Source: Candolleomyces eurysporus
Taxonomy: Eukaryota > Basidiomycota > Agaricomycetes > Agaricales > Psathyrellaceae
Direction of reading: 5' to 3'
Length of the DNA stretch: 64,000 nucleotides
Assembly: GCA_027579435.1 (NCBI GenBank)
Contig: JANBPK010000006.1
Location: 1-64,000, forward strand
Shown here piece by piece: positions 25,702 to 37,312 of the stretch. Under the pieces are notes generated by a model. That model did not search any database, was not told the DNA's origin, and saw only the letters and a program-made list of their open reading frames with translations. The position numbers and the translations under genes are program-made. Position 1 is the stretch's first letter. Every line of letters starts with the position of its first letter.

Positions 25702-27475
25702 CTACAAGGAAACGTGCTCCACCACAAACGAGGGAGGCAACTGCAAAAGCTGCACGGCTTTCAAATACACCGCAACCACAAACGCTATCAGAAGCACGAT
25801 AGGAACTGTGGCGTACGCGAAAACCGTGTTCCGCCTCTTACTATCCGACGGCGACCACCACCTCACTTCTGACCAGAGCAGAGGGCCGAACACCACGCAC
25901 GCAGTCCAGAACACTTGGAAGCTCTCGATGAGGAGGAAAGGGTATTGGTAGAATCGCGGGGTCGCGTAAACGGGTTTAGATTGCGATGACGGTGAGGAGA
26001 CGAGGCGGGGGTGGGTGAAGAGGCACCAGATGGAGTAGAAGGCGACGGAGAAGAAGTGGTTGAAGAGGAGGACGGGTGATTTTGCGATTCTGCAGTAGAA
26101 GGCAAGGTTAGAAACCGTAAGCGATGAACGAGCTGTGAACTAACCCTGAGAGAAGAGATACGGGGCCATTGATGCACTCCCCACCGAGCTCGAAGTACTT
26201 GAAACAACCGGTTTGGAGAACAGCGAGACGTTTGTCTGGAAAAGAGGTATGTCAGTGAGGGTGCCTGCGGGGAGCCATGGTCAAGGCGTACCTTCTGCGC
26301 CAAACAGATCGTACAACGCGAATGCCAAGATATTCACAGTCGATGAAAGAGGTTTACGGGCCCAGTGCCAGGCGCGAATGGCCTGGTTGACGCGTTTGGG
26401 GTCGCTGAAGTTGGGCATGGAGGAAAGTTGGTCTCGGAGGAGGACTACGTCGTTCAGAGCGACGGTCATGCCTCCACCGGTAAGTGGATGCCGCATGTTC
26501 CAGGCGTCACCGAGAAGGATAACACCGTCTTTGCATGAGTGGCCGTTCTGTTCGATTGGTGGGAGGAAGGAGTTGGGCATTTTACGGAGGCGGTCTTTGG
26601 TGATGGCATTTTTGATTGCGGTGTGGAGGGAAGAGGGGAGTTGGGGTACAATGTTCTTGAGAATGTATTCCTATAGTCATGTTAGAGAGGGGTTCGGAAA
26701 GGTGGAGCAATCGACTTACGGGAAGGTCTTGGGGGAGTGGGGGCTGCACGTCGACGAGAATTCGGGTATCGTGCTCGGAGATTTGGTATAGGAGAACTGG
26801 GCCTGATCCTTTGACGAGGCAAACAGTTCCGTGCTGCGGTATAGGTAGCCGAACGTCTTCAAGGATAGCACCAACGAAGTGACTTCGGGTTGCGGGCTTG
26901 AAGCCGGACTCGCCCATGATCACCGACCGGAAGTTGGAGAAACAGCCGTCAGCGACGACTACCAAGTCCGCGAGGAGCTCAAGCTTCTCCTGTTCCTGGC
27001 CTTCAGCGACCTTCTTGTTCGCCCGAACACCAATGATTCGTTTGGAGTCGCTGGGGTCTTCAATGAGCTCGGTCACCGTCGCTTCTATCACATCAACACC
27101 CTTGGCGGCCAAAGCCGCCTCCCGAAGCTTCATGACGAACTTTCCATGATGAAAGCTTCGTCCTTCATAGCCAGCAGGATATGGAATCTGCACTGACTTT
27201 CCGTCCTTCACGATGCAGTAACCCTTGACAGGGATAGCGTCGAACCCGTCCAACGTCCATTCCAAGCCTAGCTGTTGCAGTGCAATAACACCTCCTGGCT
27301 GCATGAGTTCCCCAACAATTCTGTCCGGCTCCGCTAGCGAACGTTCGAGTAGTGCAATCCGTAATGGTCTTCGATAGCTGGGCAGGTTTGACAGAGCATG
27401 GGCGAGCGCTGAGCCCGCAATGCCTGCACCGACAATCACAAGGTCGTAGCGCGAGTTCGTCGTCGTCGTTGACAT
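25702..27475 (-). CDS. ERG1: Squalene epoxidase (squalene monooxygenase, Erg1)
   Basis: A flavin enzyme of the endoplasmic reticulum that converts squalene to 2,3-oxidosqualene in ergosterol synthesis; it is the target of allylamine antifungals. Four exons (27475-26720, 26670-26292, 26235-26145, 26089-25702) give 537 residues with closing phases. Visible features are the FAD dinucleotide motif DLVIVGAGIAGSALAHAL, GELMQPGGVIAL, LVVVADGCFSNFR, the second FAD motif GVILLGDAWNMRHPLTGGGM, and the C-terminal hydrophobic membrane anchors (VFWTACVVFGPLLW, VPIVLLIAFVVAVYL). The open frame reaches further upstream only from a TTG; the ATG at 27475 gives MSTTTTNSRYDLVIVG, a normal start. Confidence 0.95.
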
Positions 27476-28114
27476 TGCCGCGTGTTGGTCGTCGAGAGAA
27501 GACGTAGAAAGGGTCGTAAAGAGGGGGGATAGGAAATGTTCTGAGCTGGGCAAATGTTAATTTTGTATTCATGATGGTGTCTAAATTTCTGAAATCGTGC
27601 CATGCAAATGTATCCCCATTAGGGAGCCTCCATCACGTCTCCGCGCCCGCAAATGATTCTCGATTGCGGTAGATTCGTCGCGGCCTCCTCTGGATTGTCG
27701 AAATCCTGGAGAAATAGTCCTCGTACGATTTGCTTAAGGAGAGGTAGGACGATACACGGGTGTGCTGCTGTTATATTTGATACACGGAATTTCTGTCGTA
27801 GCGCCTCCAGAGGGCTCTAGGTGGAGGACTGGAGGTGGATCCGGGGGACGGAAGAGGAGCCGCATGATGCAATGGACACGCAACTGTAAAATAGCCAACT
27901 ACGGACTCTAAGGCACCAGCCAATCATAATGGCGACATTCGCCGGTGGAATACGTGTGCCAACCAAGGCATGCGCTGGCAGCGAGGCTTTCAAAGGTGGA
28001 AAGTGGATATCCGGGTTTATATTACTTCCTCATCCCGTGAAACTTTAATTTCCGTCTGGGCGGCAATACAGTATGCGCATAGATCATTCCTGACTTTCGG
28101 CATTCAAACGTTGG
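27476..28114. other. ERG1 promoter and dispersed repeat
   Basis: The first few hundred bases are the ERG1 upstream region. From about 27924 to 28074 lies one copy of a dispersed repeat listed separately. No gene was seen. Confidence 0.45.
27924..28074 (+). repeat. Dispersed repeat R1
   Basis: About 150 bp resembling 43137-43294 and 48183-48340. All three begin with a GACATYCGC-like word, share a 'GCTGGCA' segment, and end in a 27-bp core containing TCCGTCTGGGCGGCAAT. The core is at 28048-28074 here and is identical to the copy at 48314-48340. In the other two copies the repeat marks the end of a duplicated NACHT unit. Here it stands alone, 41 bases beyond the end of a small gene. Confidence 0.75.
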
Positions 28115-28763
28115 TCAACTTGAGACGATGCGCGCTCGAAATGTTCTGGTATAGCATAAGTTATACTGAGAGCCTCTCATCTCCGCCCCACCAGACTCCT
28201 TCATATCGTGCATGGATTCAGCGAAAAGCTCCAGTTTCTGAAAGCCTCCATCAGTTGAAAGAGAACTCGACCTCGATGACGGATAAGTGTATACGCACCT
28301 GCTGCTGTATGGCAACTGGGACGATACACAAGTTTTCAACGTCCATCATTCGATCCTTGAGACCTTGAAGCATCTCGGGAGGTAACTGGCTAAACAGAAA
28401 AATGCCGAGCGAGCAGTTCAGATTACTGACGAAGGACTGGTCGTTGCCACACAGAACTAATCTTTCGTACCGTAATCCCCGTTCCGCCAAAGACTCGGCG
28501 AGACTAAATAACGAGTAAGCCGATTCAATAAGTGAATACCCTCAGAAAACAGACAGAGGGAGGCTCACCTACGCTGAACCCATCGGGAATGATCCCGGTC
28601 TTTCTGATTAATACAGGAACATCGATTGCTCAATGCTACCGTCTTCATTCATAGTCACCATTTTAGGGGCTGTGGTCGCTGCGATGTAGTCTATGTCTTC
28701 ATCGATGAAGGTCTCGCGTGTGATAGCATCTTCTGGATCTTCTGGACCTTCCGTCTGGGACAT
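28115..28763 (-). CDS. Small unrecognised protein, three exons
   Basis: Three exons (28763-28615, 28503-28299, 28237-28115) splice with consistent phases to give 158 residues. It begins MSQTEGPEDPEDAITRETF, acidic at first, continues as LLAESLAERGLRYERLVLCG and FSQLPPEMLQGLKDRMMD, and ends RARIVSS. There is no signal peptide or membrane segment. I do not recognise the family. Support comes only from splice phase and amino acid character. Intron 1 (111 nt) is longer than most here and could hold another exon. The ATG sits just downstream of a GA-rich repeat at about 28769-28798. Confidence 0.45.
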
Positions 28764-29056
28764 CAAGAGAGAGAAAGAGAGAGAAAGCGGATGCTGGGCG
28801 CTGTGTCGGATTTGCTTTATTGAATCAAAATGGATTGCTGTTCATAGGCGTTTCGAGGTGTAACGCGAGGTTGATGGTACCGCCCCCGCGTTTGCAGTTG
28901 CTGTGACGGGGTATTACTCAAAAACCAGCGAGTCAAAAGATGCATAGGAAAAGGCTATTCTCTTCTCGCACGTCGTGATTACGGGTAACGTATTATGCAT
29001 AAGTTGTAATATACATATAAAGTAGGCAGCAAGCATAAGATAGGGCGGAAACAGAT
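28764..29056. other. Intergenic region with GA-rich tract
   Basis: A short GAGAGAAA-type simple repeat at about 28769-28798 lies directly upstream of the small minus-strand gene. The rest is the 3' flank of the kinase gene. Nothing else was seen. Confidence 0.45.
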
Positions 29057-30703
29057 TCAATCTGCCAGGAAAGGGTCCTCTAGCAGCTCTTCAGCTGAAG
29101 GCCTCAACTCAGGATCAATTGTAAGACAACGTCTCATGAAGTTCACCAGCTCTGCAAGCTCGCCGTACGGGACTCGACCTTTAAGCTCAGACATTCGCTG
29201 CTCTAGATCCCCCAAACCTGTTAGTGTGGTAGAGTCGGGCTTGCGCAGTAATTTACCTAGTTCCAAACGTCAGTAACTATGCATCGGGAATCGCTGTGAC
29301 TAACACTTACCAGACTTGTCAAAGTATTTATCCCTCCGACTGCATCGATCCAAAAATGAGGAGGGGAAAGGCCCTAGCAATTCCTGCATCCGTGTGAGGT
29401 GGACGTCGGCTACCTTTATACCTTCTGGGACGCCCCGGAGGTTGAAGATCGGCCGGGAATGAACGCGATCGAACATCTAGGCATGTAAGAACGAGGTTTG
29501 AACGTACATGACAACGAAAGTGGCGCTTACCAGGCATCCGACCATCCATATATCCACTTGCCAGCCCCAAGGACAGCCGAGTATTACTTCGGGTGCCCTC
29601 AACGACGTTGGCATTACTGTCGGAAACCGGTGGGTCTCATTCTGTGGTATAGCTAGGGTCATAATCGATTCATTAGCTCCAAGAGATCGTCCGTATGTCA
29701 GATGATAGCGCACCTGCACCGAAGTCACCGAGCTTGATACGCAGCGCATCGCGGTCAGGCGAATTGAAAGGTGGCAAAGGCTCCGACATGACGGTAATAA
29801 TGGGATCCGGTGAAAGGCTGGGATCATGCCGAACGGGATATGTCCTCGAGGGATTATCGGCAAGATACTTGGCTATAACCTCGTCCTGCACTCCAGCATC
29901 AATAAATATGTTATCGGACTTGATGTCTGGGGAGGAAGGTCACAATCTGTTGGTGAATGGAAAGAGACTGACGCGCCAGTGTGAATAAAACCCCTAGCGT
30001 GAACATAGCTCACTGCTAGCAGAAGCTGCCGAACGATATTCTTGAGTCCCCCGATGGAAAACCCAGAGCCTTGTTCACTTGGTTGAACCTCGACGTATTT
30101 GAGCAGGGAGAGTGAAAGGGGTTCGAAGGCAAAACAAATATGATAACCGTACGGACCGGGGTAGATGAAAATGTCGAGGAGGAGGGTGCAATACGTCCGA
30201 CCAGGATGGTCCATCGCTCCCTTGGTAAGGGCAAGCAAGGCGTTCAGCTCGAAAGACTCCTTTTGTATGCAAGCGCTGGTGATAGACGCAGTGAGAAATT
30301 TGATTGCAACGAAGGACGTTTGAGAACTGTTTGTGATTATGAGAAGGTGATTGACGAACAATAGGAGATGCACGTACGCATTTTCGAGCCGGCGGGCAAG
30401 CCAGACACTTCCTTCCTGTCCCCAGCCAAGCTTGCGCACAATCTCGTAGCCTTCAGCTGGGTGAGGCAGGGAGAAAGGCTCAGGGCCGCGATCAAGGTCT
30501 GTAAACTGCTGACCCAAGTGCAAGGGAATGTATCCGGGGGACATGGGGGGTCCAATCATATGTGGTTCCTCGTCGCAAGGGATCTCAAATGCATCGCCCA
30601 AATCGTCGTCCGAGTCATCCAGCGTGATGAAAATGGTCCCTGGGTTGGCAGTTTCAGCCTCATCGTCTTCGCGGGGACTTGGGGCGACGGCGGGGCTGAC
30701 CAT
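29057..30703 (-). CDS. SRPK-like serine/threonine protein kinase
   Basis: A multi-exon minus-strand gene. The ATG at 30703 gives MVSPAVAPSPREDDEAE; longer open reading upstream starts only at a TTG. The first 60-80 residues are acidic and unstructured. The kinase motifs follow: the glycine loop LGWGQEGSVWLA, catalytic lysine VAIKFL just after the first intron, a catalytic loop with HTDIKSDNIFID (the HTD form typical of SRPKs rather than HRD), KLGDFGA, LRAPEVILG and the W.VDIWMVGCL helix. The end is CLTIDPELRPSAEELLEDPF. SRPKs phosphorylate Arg/Ser-rich splicing factors. Related copies are common in Agaricomycetes and may have other substrates, so SR-protein specificity is not assumed. The spacer between kinase lobes is short. 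Confidence 0.85.
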
Positions 30704-31299
30704 TTTCTCGAGGAGCAGATGGGTTTCACAAGTGACTCGGAAATTGAAGTTGAAGGCAAATCTTAATGCCGTTGAGCCGAGATTGTTCGGCAATCATGTA
30801 TGCCAAAGGTTTGCAAGCGGAATGTCCTCAAATCACAACCACTTCACTCACGACGATCCGGATCCACGTACTTTCAGAACCTACCAGTCGAACAAGCTAA
30901 AGTACCCAACCTTCTTCGTATCTCCGTCGAGGGTCGTAATAAGTGGAGGGTCCTACAGATTCCAGAAGCTATTAATTTGGTTTTGCGCCGGAGAAGAGTG
31001 TCGAGAGAGCTGCTGCGTCGACATACTCGAAGTCGTGGTCATGAAGCGGCAGCACAATAACAAACCGACCCAGTTTAAATTTGCTCAAGTCGGTATGACA
31101 GTTGACCACCATCCTGTGAGATTTTTGGCTAAGCGAGATGAGAGGTAAGCGCCTGAAATGTTTTTACCTAGATCTTCCCCGCTGCCCCACAGAGAATCAC
31201 TACTAGCCCGGAGGAAGAAGTGAGGGTACTGGTTACGGTAGCACGCCGTAATTCATAAACACGGCATGTCACGGTCATGCGTCGTGTGACCGTTGTGTC
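30704..31299. other. Upstream region between kinase and nuclease relic
   Basis: This is the promoter side of the SRPK-like gene. An 86-codon plus-strand frame (30800-31060, starting MPKVCKRNVLKSQ) is basic and matches nothing I know. I see no convincing gene. Confidence 0.4.
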
Positions 31300-33658
31300 A
31301 CAATAGCGAGCTCGCCGGCGACCGCGACATCTCCAACGACGACCACGACGCTCTAGATGCCTCCTGGGACGCCCTACAGCTTGTGCATCTCGCCATATTG
31401 AATACGTGTAGACGACTTTGCCTCGACGAACATCCAACCGCCGCCTTTACTTCACCTTCTCAGCCACACCCACATCTGCAAAGTCGTTCAGATACACCGT
31501 ATACTGCTCCGAGGATGCCAGAGAGATGCTGTTGAGGCATGAGGTCTATGCAGAGAGGGAGTACAGAGAGATGGAGCTGAGAGCTCGGAACGTGCGCACG
31601 TTCTCGCACTTGAAGGTCGATCCAGTGGTGCATCCAGACGGGTCGCTGTATTATACTGGCTCTCGAGATTTGCTGGTGAGTATTCAAGGATCTCGCACAA
31701 AAATTTGAGCTTAGACGATACACAGACAACCTCACCATTCCACAGTCCGACGAAAGTCGAGCTCACTGCGAACGAGAGCGTCACGATAACGCTTCTCGAT
31801 GCCAACCACTGCCCGGGTGCTGTCATGTTCCTTATCGAGGGATCCAAAGGTGCTGTGCTGCACACTGGAGACTTTCGAGCGGAACCGTGGTTCTTGGATT
31901 CGATAACCCGGAACCCCTTCCTGCGGCCGTACCTAGTTTCCGAGAAACAGGGAAAGCTCAGTAAATCCCTTGAAGCCATCTATTTGACACAGCTTGTGTG
32001 ATGTCGATGGCTGAAGTCCCAACAAAAGCTGCTGTGACCCCTGGGCTCGTCAAGCTTCTCGAACTATTCCCTCGGGATGTCTATCTCTTTATCAACGCTT
32101 GGACCTGGGGTTACGAAGATATCTTGAAAGCCATCGCCAACGCCTTCCAAACAAAGGCAAGTAACCACCTAATCTCCAGATACAAATACGGAATCTACCA
32201 GCACCTTTCTGATCCCTATCTACGACTCATCACGACTCAAGATCCTTCTGAAACGCGTTTCCATGCATGCGAGCGATCAACCGGTGTCAACATGTCGCCG
32301 TTGAAAACGAACGGGGCGTGTACACGAACACGACTAGCACGCTGGGTAAGCGTGTCCAGTCACGATGAACATGCAGAACTGGGATGGGTATCTTCGTAAC
32401 ACCAAGGCACGGTTGCAGCGGAACGAGGTTGTTAATCATCGGGCGCGATATTTTTCGTGTCGTCAAAGCCTGGCAGAGATGCAGCTTGCATCTTTATCTC
32501 GACACTCTCCACTACCCGAACTCCGTTCATTTTTCTCCCTCTTCCGACCATGAAGGGTCGTCCCCAGTACTCTGGACCCCCGGCTTCACGGCCTCGACTG
32601 GACGTTTATCGACCGGATGTTTTTTGCCGACTATCTCCATCCTTCATCGAGGGCCAAGCTTGACAAGGAGCGGAGACAAAGGGAAGAAGATACAGGTACC
32701 GTCACCTGCCGCCACTCGACGGTCCTTTGAAGCGACCTCGACAAGTGTTGATGCCTCGTGGTAAGCAAGAGACACCGGCGCGTCCAAGCACGCAATTGCC
32801 TTTCCCGACTATCACCCCAATCACCACCTCAACTGCAGTCAAAAAGAAACTCGTGAAAGAAACCAACGTGTCGACTTCGTCCATGGCAGTGTCTCAGTTA
32901 ATCTCAAAGCCTCCCACGTCGAAACGGTCCCGGTCGATGGCGTCCTCATCAAAGAACCTCGACACAGGTCCTATGCCGAAGCGACAAAGGAAGAATGCGC
33001 CTGTTGCTGATACTCGTCCTGGTCCATCTTCCCAGCACACAGCCGCATCGGCATCACATCTCGCGTCCTCAGTGCCGACATCTGTTTCGAAGCAAGACGC
33101 AGGTAGCGATAGTGGGTCCATGAACCATAGATCACGACAGAAGGAATGGGAGAAGAAGGAAGGCTCTTCACTCCACCAAGCCTTTACACACGAACGAATT
33201 CTTAAAATTCAACGGCGGCGGCTTGAGATGGGGCCGAAGTGGGCTCAAGGGTCTGGGGAAGTGGCGGAGCGTATGCGGGCAAAGCGTGAGCAGGTGATCG
33301 CAAAGTTTGGGAAGAGTGTATTGCCAGAGGTTGGTGAAGGGCATCGGGATCACGCTGGAGGTTCAGTGGATGGGGTGGGTGGGGCAGCCGCAGTGAAAGA
33401 CGGAGCTCGAGTCAACTACATCTCGACTACTCCGTTAAGGCTGGCGCTGGGACGAGTCCGTGCCCTCGAGGGTCTCCTACCAAGTTGGCTGCAGTTCCAA
33501 CTTTGCCTCTGTCTTTCGAACTCCCCGGGGACGATGAAGGCGAAGGAGATGTTGACTGCAATAGGAGCAGGGAGTTGATGGAAGCTGCGAAGAGGGATTC
33601 GAAGTTGGGGAAAAAGCCTACGTTGCCTGCGTTGCTTTGTACGCGGCCGCAGGAATGA
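31300..33658 (+). pseudogene. Decayed SNM1/Artemis-type metallo-beta-lactamase nuclease
   Basis: The family is recognisable in pieces: [92 protein letters not shown], and later LSRHSPLPELRSFFSLFRP. These proteins process DNA ends in repair. Several lesions are visible. A TGA lies at 31399-31401 inside the N-terminal block. Near 31474 the HxHxDH metal motif is cut after HTH, with about 20 bases missing and a frameshift. A one-base loss near 31985 shifts the frame between EAIYL and the next block. A further frameshift near 32278 and a deletion near 32355 affect the beta-CASP part. The basic tail to a TGA at about 33658 is still open. Lack of the catalytic motif makes an active nuclease unlikely. 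Confidence 0.82.
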
Positions 33659-33714
33659 AGAAAGTTCAACGATATGTCACGCTTTTCACGTGTCTCTTCG
33701 GGGTCACTGGACAC

Positions 33715-33749
33715 TAAGTCAGAGCGTTCGTCACGAACGCTCTGACTTA
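33715..33749. repeat. Perfect 17-bp inverted repeat with one-base centre
   Basis: The 17 bases at 33715-33731 (TAAGTCAGAGCGTTCGT) are the exact reverse complement of 33733-33749, with only one base between. It lies between the end of the nuclease relic and the convergent MYND gene. A single strand could form a near-cruciform hairpin. Its role is unknown. Confidence 0.9.
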
Positions 33750-33870
33750 TGATCACTACAACGTATCATACAACTACAATTCGCACATCTCTGTAGTTTT
33801 ATTCGTACATGCATCTTGTGCGTTATGGGACCACAGTTCGAAACACCTAGAATACATCAGCAAGACCAGT

Positions 33871-35291
33871 TTACCAGGGTGGAGTCTCCTCCGGCTCTTT
33901 ATCGAAGCAAACACTCATATTCCTATCATCCAACCTCTTACACCACCTGTACATCTTCAGATTACCCCCAATCGCCCTCTCAGCAACGGCAAACGCATCC
34001 GGGTCTCCACTCCTCTTCCAGAAAATCTTGAAACTTCTCTGTCTATCATACATTAACATATGGCTTGGCCGTCCGTCTCCTACCCCGACTTGGAACTTGA
34101 CCAAGAACGCTTTGTTCCCGTGAATGTTTGCTGGAATGTCGGGTGCGTCCCCGTTGGTCGGGTTGAGATTGCTAGGATGGTCTGGTGCGTTGCGGCCTTG
34201 CCAGGACTCGTGGAAGTTCATCATGGAAGTGTAGAAGTTGCTTCCGGGCATATTGTCAAGAGGAGATGATGGGCGAAGGCCGATATCAATAGTGGTCCAT
34301 GTCCCCCCTGCAAGGTCGTTGCATCTGGGTTTGTGCGCGGGCCAGTCGGATTTTTGGCAAGCTACTTGGGAAGTTAACAAGATTAAAGCTCGAGAATTTG
34401 TTCTGCTTACCTGGACTGCAATAAACCACTGAGAGACACCGACTGCACCTACTAACACCCTTGGTGCTCCCGCAGACTTCACATCCAGCTGCGGTCGTGA
34501 GTCTGCCGATTTCTGTCATAGGCAAAGGTGCGAGGGGAAGGACGAAAGATAACTTCCANTTTTTTCTTGGTGAATTTCTTGCCACTAGTGCCGGGCTCGT
34601 AGGTTGGCTGAACCTTCTTTGCGTTCATGTTGAGTAGGCGAAGGAGGGTGCGCCTTGTAAGCTCGTGTGTGCCAACTCCTTCTGCCTCACCGAGAACCTC
34701 CGCAATCTGTGATTTGAGAGACTTGTTGGGGATGGCTGCGACATGACGGTAGCCCAGGACGAGCAACGGTGTGTCCTTATCAATGGTACATACGGCCAAA
34801 AGCTGAAAGCCGTTGTGGTACACGTTGTCAACAGTTTTGCATGGAAGCAAGCTCGAACCACCGTGGCGCACCTTCACCGCGATAGTCCAATCTTCTGCAG
34901 CAGGGTCAGAAAGAAAGAGACTAGTGACCCCATCCTTCCACATCCATCCCATCCACACAGTCACGTCCTGCATTTCTTTCAAAGTCTCTTCCTTCGTCCT
35001 CTGCTTGTCTAACCTCATTCTCTCTTCGAAATTGTCCATGGGACTGTTCTGAAAGTTCGCTATAGCCAATGGAAGCTCCTGGCCGTCTTCCCAATTCTTG
35101 AGCTCGGCCGGATTGAGGAAGTCACCAGGGATATAGACATCGGTACGTTGCGACGCATTAAGGCCGTCTTTGAGACGCTTTGAGATATCCTCTGTCGACA
35201 TTTTAGAGCTTCGAGGTAATGTAATTTTCATGGACGCAAGTACGGTGAATAAATCATCTTTTGAGATGTAGTCTGGGTCGCCTGGGGCCAT
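33871..35291 (-). CDS. MYND-type zinc finger protein
   Basis: Two exons (35291-34411 and 34361-33871) joined by a 49-nt intron inside the finger. The start is MAPGDPDYISKDDLF. The first 250 residues hold several charged conserved-looking blocks (FLNPAELKNWEDGQELP, VWMGWMWKDGVTSLFL, TPLLVLGYRHVAAIP). The MYND finger follows: CEVCGSTKGVSRCSRC, VVYCSPACQKSDWPAHKPRC. The C-terminal 140 residues are polar and end KEPEETPPW. MYND fingers bind proline-rich peptides; the overall function is unknown. The frame is broken only at the single N at 34559 next to a T-run. Omitting it gives a continuous FTKKKWKLSFVLPLAP, so the break is an artefact. Confidence 0.85.
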
Positions 35292-36446
35292 GATGGTGGC
35301 GGTCGGAAACAGTGGCGGAACAAGGAGACGATGAATGATGGGAGCTTAAACTTATTACATAATAGGCAGCTGCCCTAAATAGCTGAGGCTGAACGAATGC
35401 GAGGACTATTCCTTTTTGCTATTGCGTTAGTGGGGAAATACAACACATAACTAGACTAACGTTCCGACTGATCAAGAAAGAAACAAAAAATGACTAATTA
35501 TAAAAGCATTGACAAGTTTCCTTCTCTTCCAATTTCTTCTGAAACTTGCGAATCGCCATCATGAAGGTGCCCAATGCCAAGACGCCTCCACACGTTTCGA
35601 AATCTACGAAAATATATTGTTGGTCCCAATAGCCCAACTTTTCTAATCCAATCATTNAAAAAATTCCGCAGAGGAGTAATTCCTAAGTGGAGGACTCGGT
35701 AGAACTCAGGCCTTATCACCTCGCGACCTGTGCTATATTACGCAGTAATAAGCAGGGCATATAGTATAGCTTTGAGACCCGAGATCCGGCGGAACGGTAC
35801 CAAGGGGACACAAATGTGAAGCGCACACTCACCATAAGGAACAGGGAGGTGGCTTAAATTAGAGTCGGGAAGCTTGCTTAACGATCTCATGGGGCGAAAT
35901 GAGTACAATGGGATCGCAAAAAGGCTTTGTGTGAGGAAGCTCTGGATGAGCTGTATCCAGAACAAAGCCTGTTGACACTGTTGGTTTTTAATTCACATAG
36001 ACAGTGCTCTTCAGACGTTTGGCCTCACTTACGGCTGGGAGAATCAAAGGGCCACCGACAGATATTCCGACCAACACCCAGCCATGTGGCCCATGCTCTC
36101 AAGGGTAGCTGACAAGAGTCTGCGAAGCACTGACTTCTCTTCCGCGCCCTTGATCGGCCACCTCGGGAGTCACATTCTGTCGTAGGGGCCTTTTATAGAG
36201 CAATACCTTCATTGAGAAACTCCGCTGGATGAATGAAGTAATTTTCCCTTGTCATGTATTAGGAAAAGCTTTCGTATAGAAGCAATCCTCGATGCGTGCT
36301 CAAAGGTACAGTAGTTTCCTTTTTGACTAGCGAGCTTGAGAGAGAGAGAGTGACACATTTTTAAAAGCAGATGGGTTGGTATTGGGCTGGGACGAGTCCA
36401 TCTCTCTCTCTTCGCTTTCTGATCCACGTCTCGTTTACTTGTTGCG
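35292..36446. other. Divergent intergenic region
   Basis: This is the upstream region of the MYND gene and of the secreted-protein gene. A single N sits at 35656 next to an A-run. A GA repeat lies at about 36339-36352, less than 100 bases before the secreted-protein start. No gene is supported. Confidence 0.4.
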
Positions 36447-37312
36447 ATGTTCATCTCGACTAAGATCGTTCTCACACTTTCATTCTTGACCTCCAGTCTT
36501 GCCGGACCTCTGAACAAGCGCACTTACACCCCCGAACTCAAGGCGATGCTTGCACATATCGATGAATCTTGGAAGAACATCGAGGCCAAAGTGAATGCTT
36601 TCCCTAAAGGAAGTGCTACAGTGAACGATTTTAAAGTGAAGATCTCACGCAACATAACTTTGATTCCTCGATATGTAAACTGATCATGGTCCGGGATACA
36701 GGCTGCAAACTCGGCCATTGGCTCACTTGGTGACTACATGCAACGGGAATATACCCCAGTGATTATGGTGAGTCGTCCACCGCACAGTTTCTCTTGTCAA
36801 TACCTCCCTGAAATGGTTATCCCTTCAGCAAAATAGTCCATTTACCAATGTCAAGTGGTCGGATGAGTTCCTCGAGGATATGAAAAAGTATCAAGCCAAC
36901 GGCGTCAACGCAATGCGTACGCTCAAGTCTTACGTCCCCGAAGTTAATGGTGACTTCCACTGTTCACGGTCGTTCGTCCTCATACCTGTGCTCATGATAG
37001 TTCCTCTTGGGACTGCGTAGTGACTGGTGGTGATCCCCTTCTCAGGGAATTTTACGCTACCACACAGAGTCTCTTCTACGCATTCGGCTCAATGGAAGAG
37101 CATGTTGGTCGATACGTTGTACGTCCATTCGCAGTCTGACCCCGGAGAAACCAGATTTTAACTGGAATACACACTAGCTCCAGTTCGTCGGTGGCGCGGC
37201 TCTCTTGAACCCTATAAAGGAGTTCCACATGGTGGCGGAGATCGGTTCGGTCTCACGACTTTTCTACGATACATTTTGTTCGATGGTCCCGGTGCCATGG
37301 CCGTGCGAGTGA
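36447..37312 (+). CDS. Small secreted protein
   Basis: Five exons (36447-36635, 36702-36767, 36829-36949, 37021-37118, 37178-37312) join with correct phases to give 202 residues. The N-terminus MFISTKIVLTLSFLTSSLAG is a clear signal peptide, followed by PLNKR, a possible Kex2-type cleavage site. The mature part is mostly helical by composition (YTPELKAMLAHIDESWKNIE, DEFLEDMKKYQANGVNAMRT) with only two cysteines, near the C-terminus. It loosely recalls HsbA-like small secreted proteins, but I would not assign it. Function is unknown. Fungi use such proteins at surfaces or in host or substrate contact. Confidence 0.7.

Noticed and set aside
33715..33749. Palindrome as a transcription terminator
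   Set aside because: Hairpin terminators of that kind are bacterial, and the surrounding genes are clearly intron-containing fungal genes.
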